Origin: Clostridiaceae bacterium
Lineage (GTDB): Bacteria > Bacillota > Clostridia > UBA1212 > DUPL01
Reading direction: 5' to 3'
DNA length: 49,588 nt
Assembly (NCBI GenBank): GCA_012838385.1
Contig: DUPL01000033.1
Coordinates: 1 to 49,588 of the forward strand
Within the stretch, counting starts at the first letter, position 1; every line of letters begins with the position of its first letter. The position numbers were made by a program, and so were the translations under genes. Shown here one piece after another: positions 9,135 through 17,375 of the stretch. Below the pieces are notes generated by a model. That model had not been told where the DNA came from, did not search any database, and saw nothing but the letters and a program-made list of their open reading frames with translations.

Positions 9135-9290
9135 ATGTTTGAAGACAAAATACCAAGCAGACCAATGAAACCTGAAATATATCCTCCAGATCCTTTAAAG
9201 CGACCAATAATACCAGACAAACCAAAGGAAAACGAACCAGATACAATACCAAATGCGGAGCCAATAGTTAATCAATTAGGCGAACATTAA
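9135..9290 (+). CDS. Small proline-rich protein, 51 aa
   Basis: An open frame from ATG 9135 to TAA 9288-9290, preceded by AAAGGATGACTATT, a fair ribosome site. The product starts MFEDKIPSRPMKPEIYPP and contains 12 prolines in 51 residues, spaced mostly every third or fourth residue as PxxP/PDKPK-like units. There is no signal peptide, membrane helix or cysteine. It sits just after the opp terminator and overlaps the 3' end of the opposing ZIP gene by 15 bases. I do not recognise a family. Codon use (AT-rich third positions, Pro mostly CCA) matches neighbours. It may be a real small protein or a chance frame. Confidence 0.5.
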   Translation: MFEDKIPSRPMKPEIYPPDPLKRPIIPDKPKENEPDTIPNAEPIVNQLGEH

Positions 9291-10085
9291 TAAACTTAAA
9301 GCCATTACAGCCATTCCTGCAATCAGCCCGTAAATTGAAATATGGTGGTGACCATATTTCTCGGCCGTAGGCATTAACTCATCAAGAGAAATATATACCA
9401 TAATGCCTGCAACTGAAGCAAATATAATTCCGAATAACGATGGAGAGATAAACCTCCTAAGAAGTATGAATCCTACAATTGCTCCCAAGGGCTCTGACAG
9501 ACCGGACAAAAAGGAATACATGAAAGCCTTCTTTCTATTTCCTGTGGCATAGTATACAGGGATGGATACTGCTATTCCCTCCGGAATATTGTGTATTGCA
9601 ACTGCTACGGCAATACTGATACCTAGTTTCGGATCCTGTATTGCACTCATGAATGTTGCAATACCCTCAGGAAAGTTGTGTATTGCAATGGCAAGTGCTG
9701 AAAAAAGACCCATTCTAAGAAGTGAATCATTATCAACTTTCTTATCCATTTCATTCACATCCCTCATTTCATGAGGGTTTTCTTTTTGTGGAACAAGTTT
9801 GTCTATTAACGCAATTAATGCTATGCCCGCAAAAAAGGATATCACACAAACCCAATAGCCCTTTTTAGCTCCAAGTTCTTCAATAAGGGAGCTTTTTGCC
9901 TCTGCAAAAATCTCAACCAAGGACACATAAATCATAACACCTGCAGAAAAACCCAATGTAGCGGCAAGAAACTTCTCATTTGTCCTCTTTGTGTAGAATG
10001 CAAGCAAGCTTCCAATTCCTGTTGCAAGACCTGCCAATAAAGTTATTCCAAAGGCTATTATAGTGTTAGAAAACCCCAAGTCCAT
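9276..10085 (-). CDS. ZIP family metal transporter (ZupT-like)
   Basis: A 269-aa polytopic membrane protein with eight predicted helices, normal for bacterial ZIP transporters. Helix IV contains ALAIAIHNFPEGIATF and helix V AVAIHNIPEGIAVSIPVYY; these HNxPEG motifs are the metal-site signature of the family. A short His/Glu/Asp-containing cytoplasmic loop (KLVPQKENPHEMRDVNEMDKK is longer than quoted motifs but clear) lies between helices III and IV. It most likely imports zinc or related divalent metals (Fe, Mn). The start ATG follows AAGGAGTGACGGT. It is a single-gene unit with its own extended -10 promoter. Not clearly linked to neighbours. Confidence 0.92.
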   Translation of the reverse strand: MDLGFSNTIIAFGITLLAGLATGIGSLLAFYTKRTNEKFLAATLGFSAGVMIYVSLVEIFAEAKSSLIEELGAKKGYWVCVISFFAGIALIALIDKLVPQKENPHEMRDVNEMDKKVDNDSLLRMGLFSALAIAIHNFPEGIATFMSAIQDPKLGISIAVAVAIHNIPEGIAVSIPVYYATGNRKKAFMYSFLSGLSEPLGAIVGFILLRRFISPSLFGIIFASVAGIMVYISLDELMPTAEKYGHHHISIYGLIAGMAVMALSLLMFA

Positions 10086-10121
10086 ACCGTCACTCCTTGT
10101 TCATTGTACTTGCATACGTAT

Positions 10122-10127
10122 ATTATA
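10122..10127 (-). promoter_or_regulatory. Extended -10 promoter of ZIP transporter gene
   Basis: Leftward TGGTATAAT, that is TATAAT at 10127-10122 with an upstream TG; no good -35. It lies 37 bases before the start codon. Confidence 0.45.
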
Positions 10128-10232
10128 CCAGAACGGGAGATAATTCAAAATAGACTATGAGATTTGTTTAGTATGTTATTGAGGATGGGAGAGTTCTTGC
10201 TGATTTTCAGTTAAAACCGCTATAAACAAAAA

Positions 10233-10258
10233 AGCAGCAGGACAACAATCCCACTGCT
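10233..10258 (-). terminator. Intrinsic terminator of hcp
   Basis: On the minus strand AGCAGTGGGA pairs with TCCTGCTGCT over 10 bp (two G-U pairs), followed directly by six T (10232-10227). It lies 18 bases after the hcp stop codon. Confidence 0.8.
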
Positions 10259-10276
10259 CCATCTATATAAACCATC

Positions 10277-11923
10277 TTAGCCTGCCTTTACAAGATTCTC
10301 AATATCCTCCTCCACGGTTCCTATTCCTGATATACCAAAGTTCTCAACCAGAACTTTAGCAACATTCGGTGATAGGAATGCAGGAAGTGTTGGACCAAGA
10401 TGGATGTTTTTAACTCCAAGGTATAATAGTGCCAGAAGTACAATGACTGCTTTCTGCTCATACCATGCTATGTTATACACTATTGGGAGCTGGTTTACGT
10501 CTTCAAGTTCAAACACTTCTTTAAGTTTGAGAGCTATGAGGGCAAGGGAGTAAGAGTCGTTGCACTGTCCTGCATCAAGAACTCTTGGAATGCCGCCAAT
10601 ATCGCCCAAATCCAGCTTGTTGTATCTATATTTTGCACAACCTGCTGTAAGGATTACTGTATCCTTTGGAAGAGCCTGTGCAAATTCAGTGTAATAGCTT
10701 CTTGATTTCTGTCTTCCATCACAACCAGCCATGACAATGAACTTTTTGATTGCGCCGCTCTTTACAGCTTCCACAACCTTGTCAGCAAGAGCCATTACCT
10801 GGTCATATGCAAATCCACCGATAATTTCACCTTGTTCTATCTGTGTTGGAGCAGAAAGTCTTTTCGCATGCTCTATAATTGCACTGAAGTCCTTGTGGCC
10901 ATTCTCATCCGGCTCAATATGTGTGCATCCTGGGAATCCTGTAGCTCCGGTTGTATACACCCTGTCCTTGTAGCTTTCCTTTGGTGGAACAAGGCAGTTT
11001 GTAGTCATAAGGATTGGTCCATTAAAGGACTCAAATTCTTCTTTCTGCTTCCACCATGCACTTCCGTAGTTGCCTGCCAGATGCTTGAACTTCTTAAGCT
11101 TAGGATAGTAGTGGGCAGGTAGCATCTCTGAGTGAGTATATACGTCTACACCTGTTCCTTCGGTCTGCTCAAGCAACATCTCAAGATCCCTAAGGTCATG
11201 ACCGGACACAAGTATAGCTGGATTGTTTCTTGTTCCAATGTTGACCTTGGTCATTTCGGGTTTTCCGTAGGTGCTTGTATTAGCATCATTCAATAGAGCC
11301 ATGGTTGATACGCCATATTTACCCGTCTCAAGAGCCAGAGCAACCAGCTCTTCAACCCCTATTGCAGGGTCAAGTAGTTTGGCCAGCGTCTCCTGGGCAA
11401 ATGCATCTATTTCCTCATTTGAGTAACCAAGAACGTTTGCATGCTTGTTGTAGGCTGCAAGGCCTTTGAGGCCGTATGTAATGAGTTCTTTAAGACTGCG
11501 TATGTCTTCATTCTCTATTGATAGAATACCTACAACTCTAGCTTTCTTTTCCATATCTTCGACATTTCTCTTGTCCCACAAAGCAGCTTCCGGCAGCTTT
11601 GACAAATCTTTCAGCTGACCCAGAAGATTCTTCTTTAAATCAAGGGTTTTGTATATTCTGTCAATAATTGCTTCTTCATCAAAATTCGCATTGGTTATTG
11701 TAACAAAAAGGTTTGTTGATACAAATCGGCCAACTTCTTTAGAAACCTCTTTACCTTCCTTTCTCAATGCAGTTGCAACATAGGACAATCCTTTTGTTAC
11801 ATAAATGAGCAAGTCCTGCATATTGGATACTTCCGGCTTCTTTCCACATACACCTGCCTTTGTACATCCAACACAATTTAAAGCTTCCTGGCACTGAAAA
11901 CAAAACATTTTTGCATTCTCCAT
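10277..11923 (-). CDS. hcp: Hybrid-cluster protein (hydroxylamine reductase)
   Basis: A 548-aa protein. Of two adjacent ATGs the second (11923) is seven bases from AGGAGG and is preferred; using 11926 adds one Met. The N-terminus has C-x2-C-x8-C-x5-C ([13 protein letters not shown] then C at KAGVCGK), the cysteine spacing of class I hybrid-cluster proteins that bind a 4Fe-4S cluster. Later cluster ligands are visible in [57 protein letters not shown], and GQCNDSYS. Known activities are hydroxylamine reduction and NO reductase/S-nitrosylase roles under nitrosative or oxidative stress in anaerobes. It lies directly downstream of a Crp/Fnr regulator and behind a matching operator, so control by that regulator is likely. 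Confidence 0.96.
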   Translation of the reverse strand: MENAKMFCFQCQEALNCVGCTKAGVCGKKPEVSNMQDLLIYVTKGLSYVATALRKEGKEVSKEVGRFVSTNLFVTITNANFDEEAIIDRIYKTLDLKKNLLGQLKDLSKLPEAALWDKRNVEDMEKKARVVGILSIENEDIRSLKELITYGLKGLAAYNKHANVLGYSNEEIDAFAQETLAKLLDPAIGVEELVALALETGKYGVSTMALLNDANTSTYGKPEMTKVNIGTRNNPAILVSGHDLRDLEMLLEQTEGTGVDVYTHSEMLPAHYYPKLKKFKHLAGNYGSAWWKQKEEFESFNGPILMTTNCLVPPKESYKDRVYTTGATGFPGCTHIEPDENGHKDFSAIIEHAKRLSAPTQIEQGEIIGGFAYDQVMALADKVVEAVKSGAIKKFIVMAGCDGRQKSRSYYTEFAQALPKDTVILTAGCAKYRYNKLDLGDIGGIPRVLDAGQCNDSYSLALIALKLKEVFELEDVNQLPIVYNIAWYEQKAVIVLLALLYLGVKNIHLGPTLPAFLSPNVAKVLVENFGISGIGTVEEDIENLVKAG

Positions 11924-11972
11924 CATATTACCTCCTAAATTAAATGTTTATGTAATTTATCCTGACAGAGAA

Positions 11973-12015
11973 ATAGTACCATATTGAAACCTGCATTTCT
12001 GTAACATATGTTACA
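11973..12015 (-). promoter_or_regulatory. hcp promoter with palindromic Crp/Fnr-type operator
   Basis: The perfect 16-base palindrome TGTAACATATGTTACA occupies 12000-12015, overlapping the stop codon of the regulator gene. Leftward, TACTAT (11978-11973) is a -10-like hexamer; with a start at about 11966 the palindrome centre (12007.5) falls at -41.5, the class II activator position. A GTAAC-N4-GTTAC motif is, as I recall, the type proposed for clostridial HcpR. No good -35 is present, consistent with activator dependence. Confidence 0.75.
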
Positions 12016-12679
12016 AGTTGTCAGCTAATTTTTCAATGTCCACAACTTTTATAGTTCTTCCGGAAACTTCAATCAGATTGTCCCTATGCATGTTTATGAG
12101 TTCCCTGGACAAGCTCGGCCTTTTGACATTCAAATAATTGGCAAGGTCTTCACGGCTCATATTCAGCTTCACAAACCCCTGCCTGTCCATGTTCATCAGA
12201 ATGTATTTCGTAAGTTTCTGCCTCAAGCTCGTGCTGGACAAAAGCTGATTTTTCTTGGTCAAATAATACGCTTTGGAGGCAAGAATGCCCAACATGTTTG
12301 AGATGAGTTTTGAATGATATGAGCAGCACTTCTCACATTTCTGGTAAAAAAACACCTTGGGAATCTCAAGAACAACACTCTTTTTAAGGACCAAGGCGTA
12401 GTAATCGTACTGATTGTTTTCAATAAACATATATACCTCTCCAAAAATCTCACCCTTTTTATCCAGCACGGTCAAAATGGATTTGTCTCCCGACAACGAA
12501 TCCATGCAAAGACCAACCATGCCATCAAGAAGTATATACAGTTTGTCCGGCTTCGTATCATGGTCGAATATTATCTCATTTTTCTCATAAGTCCTCTTGC
12601 GAGCACCGGAGCATCTCAAGCAGGAGAGAACTTCCTCGTCTGTCAAATTCGTAAACAATGGGCTGTCAATTCTTATCAT
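12011..12679 (-). CDS. Crp/Fnr family transcription regulator (HcpR-like)
   Basis: A 222-aa regulator. The ATG at 12679 is five bases after AAGAGG; a GTG five codons upstream lacks a ribosome site. Residues about 10-120 form a cyclic-nucleotide-binding-type jelly roll (DKLYILLDGMVGLCMDS, KGEIFGEVYMF), and about 145-215 a winged helix (LRQKLTKYILMNM, MSREDLANYLNVKRPSLSRELINMHRDNLI). Several cysteines lie in CLRCSG near the N-terminus and in KCEKCC mid-protein. The latter could sense redox or NO or hold heme/Fe-S, but that is inference. Adjacent hcp and the operator between them suggest an HcpR-type nitrosative-stress activator. Confidence 0.88.
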   Translation of the reverse strand: MIRIDSPLFTNLTDEEVLSCLRCSGARKRTYEKNEIIFDHDTKPDKLYILLDGMVGLCMDSLSGDKSILTVLDKKGEIFGEVYMFIENNQYDYYALVLKKSVVLEIPKVFFYQKCEKCCSYHSKLISNMLGILASKAYYLTKKNQLLSSTSLRQKLTKYILMNMDRQGFVKLNMSREDLANYLNVKRPSLSRELINMHRDNLIEVSGRTIKVVDIEKLADNL

Positions 12680-12713
12680 ATTATCCTCTTTCACTGATAA
12701 AATATCTGGTATA

Positions 12714-12719
12714 ATTATA
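12714..12719 (-). promoter_or_regulatory. -10 element of the Crp/Fnr regulator gene
   Basis: Leftward TATAAT at 12719-12714, 35 bases before the start codon; the -35 region is weak. The overlapping TATAATTATA is a short palindrome that could serve autoregulation. Confidence 0.35.
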
Positions 12720-12827
12720 ACATAAGTTTTAAGTTTTAGTTAAGTTTCCCCAAGCCAGTTGTCTGAAGCGAGCTTAACATATATAATATTAAATCATATT
12801 GTTGTCAAATATATTAGGAGGAAATGA

Positions 12828-13787
12828 ATGAGTAAAAAAGTCATTATACCATTTATAGTATTGGCCGTAGTAGTTGCTGCAATATCCCTCCATATTATAG
12901 GAAAAACATATTACGAACTGGGGTTTGTTTTAACAAAATCCACACCAAGTGCTACCAATCCCCCTGTAATGAACAGAACACCAAAGAATAAAAATACACC
13001 AAAGAAAACCCCAAGTCCGCCGTTGGATGCGACTCCAAAGCCAACGGAAACAGTACCAAATACAACAACGGTGCCACCTTTTTCCGAAATTGACCTTGCC
13101 CTTGCCAATTCACTGTCAACAAGAAGCCAACATGGGGCAACCAGCAACGAGCAAAGAAACCTTATAGAAAAATACGGAGGATACTACAAAAAGGATCAAG
13201 GATTAAAAAGAATTTACCTTGCATACAACCTGGGTACCGAATACGGACATACCCACGCCCTTCTTGACAAACTGAAGGAAAAGAACGTAAAAGCAACCTT
13301 CTTCGTCCTTGGAGCATACGTAAAGGAGCCAAACAGATCCATCTTGGAAAGAATTCTTGAGGAGGGACATGTACTAGGCAGCCATGGGTATTCCCATGCG
13401 AACCAGACAAACACCAATGAATGGACCGTTGAAAAGCTTGTTAAAGACTTCGAGAACATGGACAGAAGAGTAAAGGATCTGCTGGGAGAGGATGTCAACA
13501 TATATTATTACAGGCCTCCTTTCGGCTACTACAATGAAAGAATGTTGTATATAGCTAGGCAAAGAGGCATGACCCCGGTATTCTGGTCCTTTTCTTATGC
13601 GGATTGGGGAACAGAGGATACCGAGGACATAAACGAAATCTATGAGCTCTACATGAAAAACCTACAAGACGGAATGATAACCCAGTTCCATATTTCAAAT
13701 ACAGACAACATTAAAGTACTTGACAAGTTCATAGACAAAGCCAGGGAAATGGGATATGAATTCTACAGCCTGGATGAACGCAGATAA
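12828..13787 (+). CDS. Membrane-anchored polysaccharide deacetylase-like protein, PdaA branch, altered motif 1
   Basis: A 319-aa protein behind AGGAGGAAATGA. An N-terminal hydrophobic segment (residues 4-26) anchors or exports it; residues 38-85 are a Pro/Thr/Lys linker; residues about 125-315 form a NodB domain closest to the delta-lactam (spore cortex, PdaA) type. Conserved motifs: VKATFFVLG, the metal-binding H-x3-H in GSHGYSHAN, RPPFGYYNERM, FWSFSYADW, and the histidine in TQFHISNTDN. Motif 1, normally TFD(D/N)G with the catalytic Asp, reads AYNLGTEYG, so both acidic/polar positions are changed (Asp to Asn, Asp/Asn to Leu). Activity is therefore doubtful; it may bind glycan or use altered chemistry. 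It ends one base from the opposing DHHW gene. Confidence 0.85.
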   Translation: MSKKVIIPFIVLAVVVAAISLHIIGKTYYELGFVLTKSTPSATNPPVMNRTPKNKNTPKKTPSPPLDATPKPTETVPNTTTVPPFSEIDLALANSLSTRSQHGATSNEQRNLIEKYGGYYKKDQGLKRIYLAYNLGTEYGHTHALLDKLKEKNVKATFFVLGAYVKEPNRSILERILEEGHVLGSHGYSHANQTNTNEWTVEKLVKDFENMDRRVKDLLGEDVNIYYYRPPFGYYNERMLYIARQRGMTPVFWSFSYADWGTEDTEDINEIYELYMKNLQDGMITQFHISNTDNIKVLDKFIDKAREMGYEFYSLDERR

Positions 13788-13788
13788 A

Positions 13789-15192
13789 CTAAAGCATTTT
13801 ATCAAGACTTACAAAGGCATCACTTTGGGTTGGGCAGTTAACGTAGTTTACGAATAAAACCTCATTGATGCCTTTCTGTTTTATAAACTCCAAAACACCA
13901 CTCAAGTATTTCTCTGCCCTGATATCAATTACATATACATCCTCATAGTGGGATAATAAGAACGGAACCAAGGAGTTGCCGTAGGAATCCTTGAACACAA
14001 CTATCCTTTTATTGTTGTCAACTCCTGTTTTAAAATGCGTCAAAGGATTGTCGCCATTCATAAACACCATATACTTGGCAGGATAGTCCTTCATTTCATT
14101 CGGTGTTCTCACCGCCTTAACAGCAAACGAATTCTTCAGATTCATCGATATATCGTAATACGCTCTGCCTTCATTGTTCGCAAGAGGATAGAAAAGCTCT
14201 AAATAGTCAGGATTTCTTCTAAACCTGTCATCAGGAATATACTTAAAGTATGAGCCAAGAAAATTCGGCACCGTATCCTTTTTGTATTCATTCATCTTCC
14301 TTGCCTTGATATTTGCAGCTTTACAAAACTCCTCATAGGCGTAATACGCACCTCTTTGAGTCCAATGGTGGTCAGTCCTAAAGTAAATGTACTCATTCTT
14401 CTTACTCATCATTTTGTCATACACATTCACCTGATTAATTCGCTTGTCCATGTTTGAAAAAAGATAATCAATCGCTTCCTTTGATGAATGCCCATACCCT
14501 TTATACTTCTCAGGAGTATAAAGTTCTACGGAAGAAGGCGTCAGAAGCGCATATATCTTTGCATTTGGAAGTTCATCTGCAACTCTTTTTAATACGTTGA
14601 AATAGCTTTCGGCCCTTTGTTTTGAATACCAGTAAACTTCAAGAATCCTGTCTCCTATCCTAAGAAACTTCTGGTTGTACTCATAACTGATATCCGTTGT
14701 AGGAGCTGGAGTTGGAACTGGAGTTTTTGTTGGTGCTGGTGTAGTTGTTGGTGTTTGCTCGCCGGGCGTAGCCTGAGGACTGCCAGGTGTCATTGTTGGC
14801 TCCACAGTTGGTTCCGGACTAGGGGTGGGCTCAATTGGTTCAAACCCGCTGGGAGGATTAAAAATATTTGTGTTTTCATCATAATCTGCCCCTTCCCCGC
14901 CTTCAACCAAGGACACGTCATCCTCGCCTTTCCTGGCCATTAGAGTTGTGAATTTAAAGCTTGTGTCCATGAAGAAATCCCTAAAAGGAAACTGATCCTG
15001 AAAGTACTCCTCAAATTCCTTTGCAAAACTTCCGTCCAGCAAAGACTTGACAGTCAGTTTTGGCCTTTGTGCAAGGGTCCTGTTTTCCTTGTATGATGCT
15101 TCTCTGTCACTGTCCGTCAAACTAACAATCATTAATGAAAAGATAAATACTTCAAACAATACAGTAATGGATAGTGCGTGTCTTCTTGTCAT
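13789..15192 (-). CDS. DHHW family protein (AlgX/AlgJ-like O-acetylation accessory)
   Basis: A 467-aa protein; ATG at 15192 follows AGGAGGACTTGC. An N-terminal membrane segment (residues 6-25) precedes a cell-envelope domain with the family mark TDHHWTQRGAYYAYEEF at about residues 272-288 and an SGNH-like KDSYGNSLVPFLLSHY near the C-terminus. These proteins act with MBOAT acyltransferases to O-acetylate extracellular polysaccharide. Unusually, a Pro/Thr-rich linker (residues about 118-165) interrupts the region between the membrane-proximal part and the catalytic domain, like a spacer holding the domain away from the membrane. It is 10 bases from the MBOAT gene and probably its partner, but that gene is broken here. 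Confidence 0.88.
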   Translation of the reverse strand: MTRRHALSITVLFEVFIFSLMIVSLTDSDREASYKENRTLAQRPKLTVKSLLDGSFAKEFEEYFQDQFPFRDFFMDTSFKFTTLMARKGEDDVSLVEGGEGADYDENTNIFNPPSGFEPIEPTPSPEPTVEPTMTPGSPQATPGEQTPTTTPAPTKTPVPTPAPTTDISYEYNQKFLRIGDRILEVYWYSKQRAESYFNVLKRVADELPNAKIYALLTPSSVELYTPEKYKGYGHSSKEAIDYLFSNMDKRINQVNVYDKMMSKKNEYIYFRTDHHWTQRGAYYAYEEFCKAANIKARKMNEYKKDTVPNFLGSYFKYIPDDRFRRNPDYLELFYPLANNEGRAYYDISMNLKNSFAVKAVRTPNEMKDYPAKYMVFMNGDNPLTHFKTGVDNNKRIVVFKDSYGNSLVPFLLSHYEDVYVIDIRAEKYLSGVLEFIKQKGINEVLFVNYVNCPTQSDAFVSLDKML

Positions 15193-15202
15193 GCAAGTCC
15201 TC

Positions 15203-16113
15203 CTAGAATCTGAAATACAGGAATGGATTGTAGCTCTTTGCCACCAACATTGCGCTGCTTGTAAATAAAACAAGCAGAACAAAGATGCATGTGGCGATAA
15301 ATGCAAATTCCATCTTCACCCTGCCACTGTTGTACATGTTGTTAAGTCCCCTTTTGACAACTCTTGCTATAGGCATACAGCCAACGGAAGCAGCCATTAG
15401 CAAATAGAAGTATTCATTAATAGTCAGGTTGATAAACAAGTCATTAACAGGTCTGTCTGAAAAACCAAACAAAACTTTAAACATGTAAGTCAGTGAAGCA
15501 GTATCAGTGTAGTAGAAGATGACCCAGCCCATCAATACAACAAAGGATGTAAAAATCCATCCGATTATTTTCACTCTTTTCTGCGGTCAATCTGCTCTGC
15601 AACATGCGAATACGTTACAATAGGTCCTGCCACAAGCTGAGGGAACATGGAAATGTATAAAAGAAACTTTGAAAAAGACTTTTGCACCCGTACCTCATGT
15701 CTGTACACGTCAATTACATAGGTCAGTGCCTGGAATGTATAGAATGAGATTCCAAGCGGAAGTGCAATTTCCCAAAGTGGAAACTGGGTCTTCAGTACAT
15801 AGTTTATGTTCCCTACGAGGAAGGCCCAATATTTGAAGAATGCAAGCATTCCAAGAACAACACTGGTAGATATTGTTAAGTATATCCTTCTCTTTCTTGT
15901 ATTTTGGGTTGCATGCATAAAAAGACCTGCCAGATAGCATACAAAAGAGCAGATCAGAATAAGGATAAGCAGTTTTGGTTCTCCCCATGAGTAGAAAACA
16001 AGGGAGAAAAGGAGCAAAACCGCATTTCTCCACTTGATATTGCTTGATAAAAAGTATATAAGCAAAAACAAAGGAAGGTACAGATATACAAAATGTAGAC
16101 TTGCAAATATCAA
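15203..16113 (-). pseudogene. MBOAT O-acyltransferase gene (AlgI/DltB type) lacking its central third or more
   Basis: Two adjoining frames carry the two ends of one MBOAT protein. The N-terminal part (16113-15571, 180 aa, TTG start after GGGG) has the typical beginning LHFVYLYLPLFLLIYFLSS, SLVFYSWGEP, FFKYWAF, LPLGISFYTFQALTYVIDVYR and FPQLVAGPI. The second frame (15574-15203, 123 aa) matches the family C-terminus (GWVIFYYTDTASLTYMFKVLFG and later helices). Compared with AlgI (about 500 aa) some 180 residues are absent between them, including the catalytic WHISLSTW and downstream His motif. The frames meet at GTGA (stop TGA overlaps GTG). The simplest reading is an internal deletion that also shifted the frame; an assembly error is possible. 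The product cannot transfer acyl groups. Confidence 0.82.
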
Positions 16114-16127
16114 AATTATACCCCGTT

Positions 16128-17120
16128 TCAGACAAATGTCATGTAGTCCTTATAGTTCTCCTTTAAAAGATTTGGCGAATCAAGTCCATATGGGCATCTT
16201 TCCTTGCAACTGTTGCATTCGGTACAGTCTTCAATTGCCTTCATTTTGTCAATCCAGTCTTTTGACATATATACTGTAGTCGGTGCCCTTCTTATCATAA
16301 GCGACATTCGTGCACAGTTTGGAATATCAATATTCGAAGGGCAAGGGAGGCAGTATCCGCAGCCTCTGCAGAAATTGCCTGTTAATATATCCCTGTCCTT
16401 CTCAATGATGTGCGTGTATTCCTCATACTTGGGAGGTTGGTCGATATATGAAACAAACTCTTCAAGTTCTTCAAGCTTTTGTATACCCCAGATGGGTAAA
16501 ACATCATACTGCATCATGAAGGCAAAGGCCGCAGCACTGTTTTGTATAAGGCCTCCTGCAAGAGCTTTCATGGCAATAAATCCCATATTGTTGTCAATAC
16601 ATTCGTTAACCAGTTCCATCTCACTGTCACTGGCAAGGTAGCTGAAAGGAAACTGCAATGTGTCATACAGGTTTGATTCAATCGCCTCTTTGGCAACCTT
16701 AATCCTGTGATTTGTAATACCTATATGCCTGATATACCCTTTTTCTTTTGCCTTCAGCATCTCCTCATACAAACCTGTTCCATCGTCAGGTTTTGGGCAA
16801 AAAGGAGGATTGTGAAACTGATACAAGTCAACATAGTCTGTTTTGAGTTCCCTTAAGGTCGTCTCCAGGTCCTTTTGAAACTCCTCTTTTGTTTTGGCCA
16901 TTGTTTTGGAAGCTATGGTAATATTATGCCTCACATTGCCAAGAGCAATACCTATCTTTTCTTCACTGTCTGTATAGAATCTTGCAGTATCATAAAATGT
17001 AATGCCGCTTTCATAAGCTCTAAGTAATATCTTAGTAGATTCCTCTACACCAATTCTTTGTATGGGCAGAGCGCCAAATCCGTTTTTTATTGTTTCAATA
17101 CCTGTTTTCCCTAAAATCAT
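16128..17120 (-). CDS. Aldo/keto reductase with C-terminal 4Fe-4S domain
   Basis: A 330-aa oxidoreductase. The ATG at 17120 is placed five bases after AAAGGTGG; a GTG three codons earlier overlaps that site and is less likely. The AKR TIM barrel shows GFGALPIQR, the catalytic Asp-Tyr in YDTARFYTDSEEKIG, Lys in IASKTMAKT, and DYVDLYQFHNP. The C-terminal extension has two cysteine clusters, CRGCGYCLPCP and CTECNSCKERCPYG, typical of ferredoxin-like Fe-S AKRs common in clostridia. The physiological substrate is unknown. It lies 14 bases upstream of the broken MBOAT gene, so it may share its transcript, and is divergent from the 53-aa ORF. Confidence 0.92.
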   Translation of the reverse strand: MILGKTGIETIKNGFGALPIQRIGVEESTKILLRAYESGITFYDTARFYTDSEEKIGIALGNVRHNITIASKTMAKTKEEFQKDLETTLRELKTDYVDLYQFHNPPFCPKPDDGTGLYEEMLKAKEKGYIRHIGITNHRIKVAKEAIESNLYDTLQFPFSYLASDSEMELVNECIDNNMGFIAMKALAGGLIQNSAAAFAFMMQYDVLPIWGIQKLEELEEFVSYIDQPPKYEEYTHIIEKDRDILTGNFCRGCGYCLPCPSNIDIPNCARMSLMIRRAPTTVYMSKDWIDKMKAIEDCTECNSCKERCPYGLDSPNLLKENYKDYMTFV

Positions 17121-17172
17121 AACTACCACCTTTACATATATTCGTATAAATTTTCAAAAATATTAGGATACC

Positions 17173-17212
17173 TAAAACACCTCCGTATCATATAATATAC
17201 GGAGGTGTTTTA
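17173..17212. promoter_or_regulatory. Perfect 16-bp inverted repeat over promoter-like loop and ribosome site
   Basis: TAAAACACCTCCGTAT (17173-17188), 8-base loop containing TATAAT (17191-17196), then ATACGGAGGTGTTTTA (17197-17212). The right arm includes the GGAGGTG ribosome site of the small ORF starting at 17214. As RNA it would hide that site; as DNA it is a symmetric operator around a -10 element between two divergent genes. Confidence 0.75.
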
Positions 17213-17213
17213 G

Positions 17214-17375
17214 TTGAATAAAAATGATTTCCCGCTATTTATATCCGCTGTTATTACCAAGATAGCACATGATCTAACAGACGAGCAGATACTAATACTG
17301 TTATCCGCCCTGCATTATTCCATTGACACCCTCAAGACAATACTTGAAATGAGGAAGTTTGAAGAGCTGCTATAA
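17214..17375 (+). CDS. Small helical protein, 53 aa (DUF6774-like)
   Basis: A TTG-initiated frame seven bases after GGAGGT, ending at TAA 17373-17375. The product begins MNKNDFPLFISAVITKIAHD and continues with TDEQILILLSALHYSI and LKTILEMRKFEELL; it is almost entirely amphipathic helix. The pattern (hydrophobic first helix, Leu-rich second helix, TL..I...R near the end) resembles a family of short clostridial proteins that I recall as DUF6774, function unknown. The strong ribosome site and family-like pattern favour a real gene. Its end overlaps the opposing TIM-barrel gene by six bases. The ribosome site lies in a perfect hairpin, so expression may be conditional. Confidence 0.7.
   Translation: MNKNDFPLFISAVITKIAHDLTDEQILILLSALHYSIDTLKTILEMRKFEELL

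Noticed and set aside
15710-16135. 141-aa leftward frame overlapping the MBOAT N-terminal part
   Set aside because: Other-frame shadow; the MBOAT frame has recognisable motifs and this one has none.
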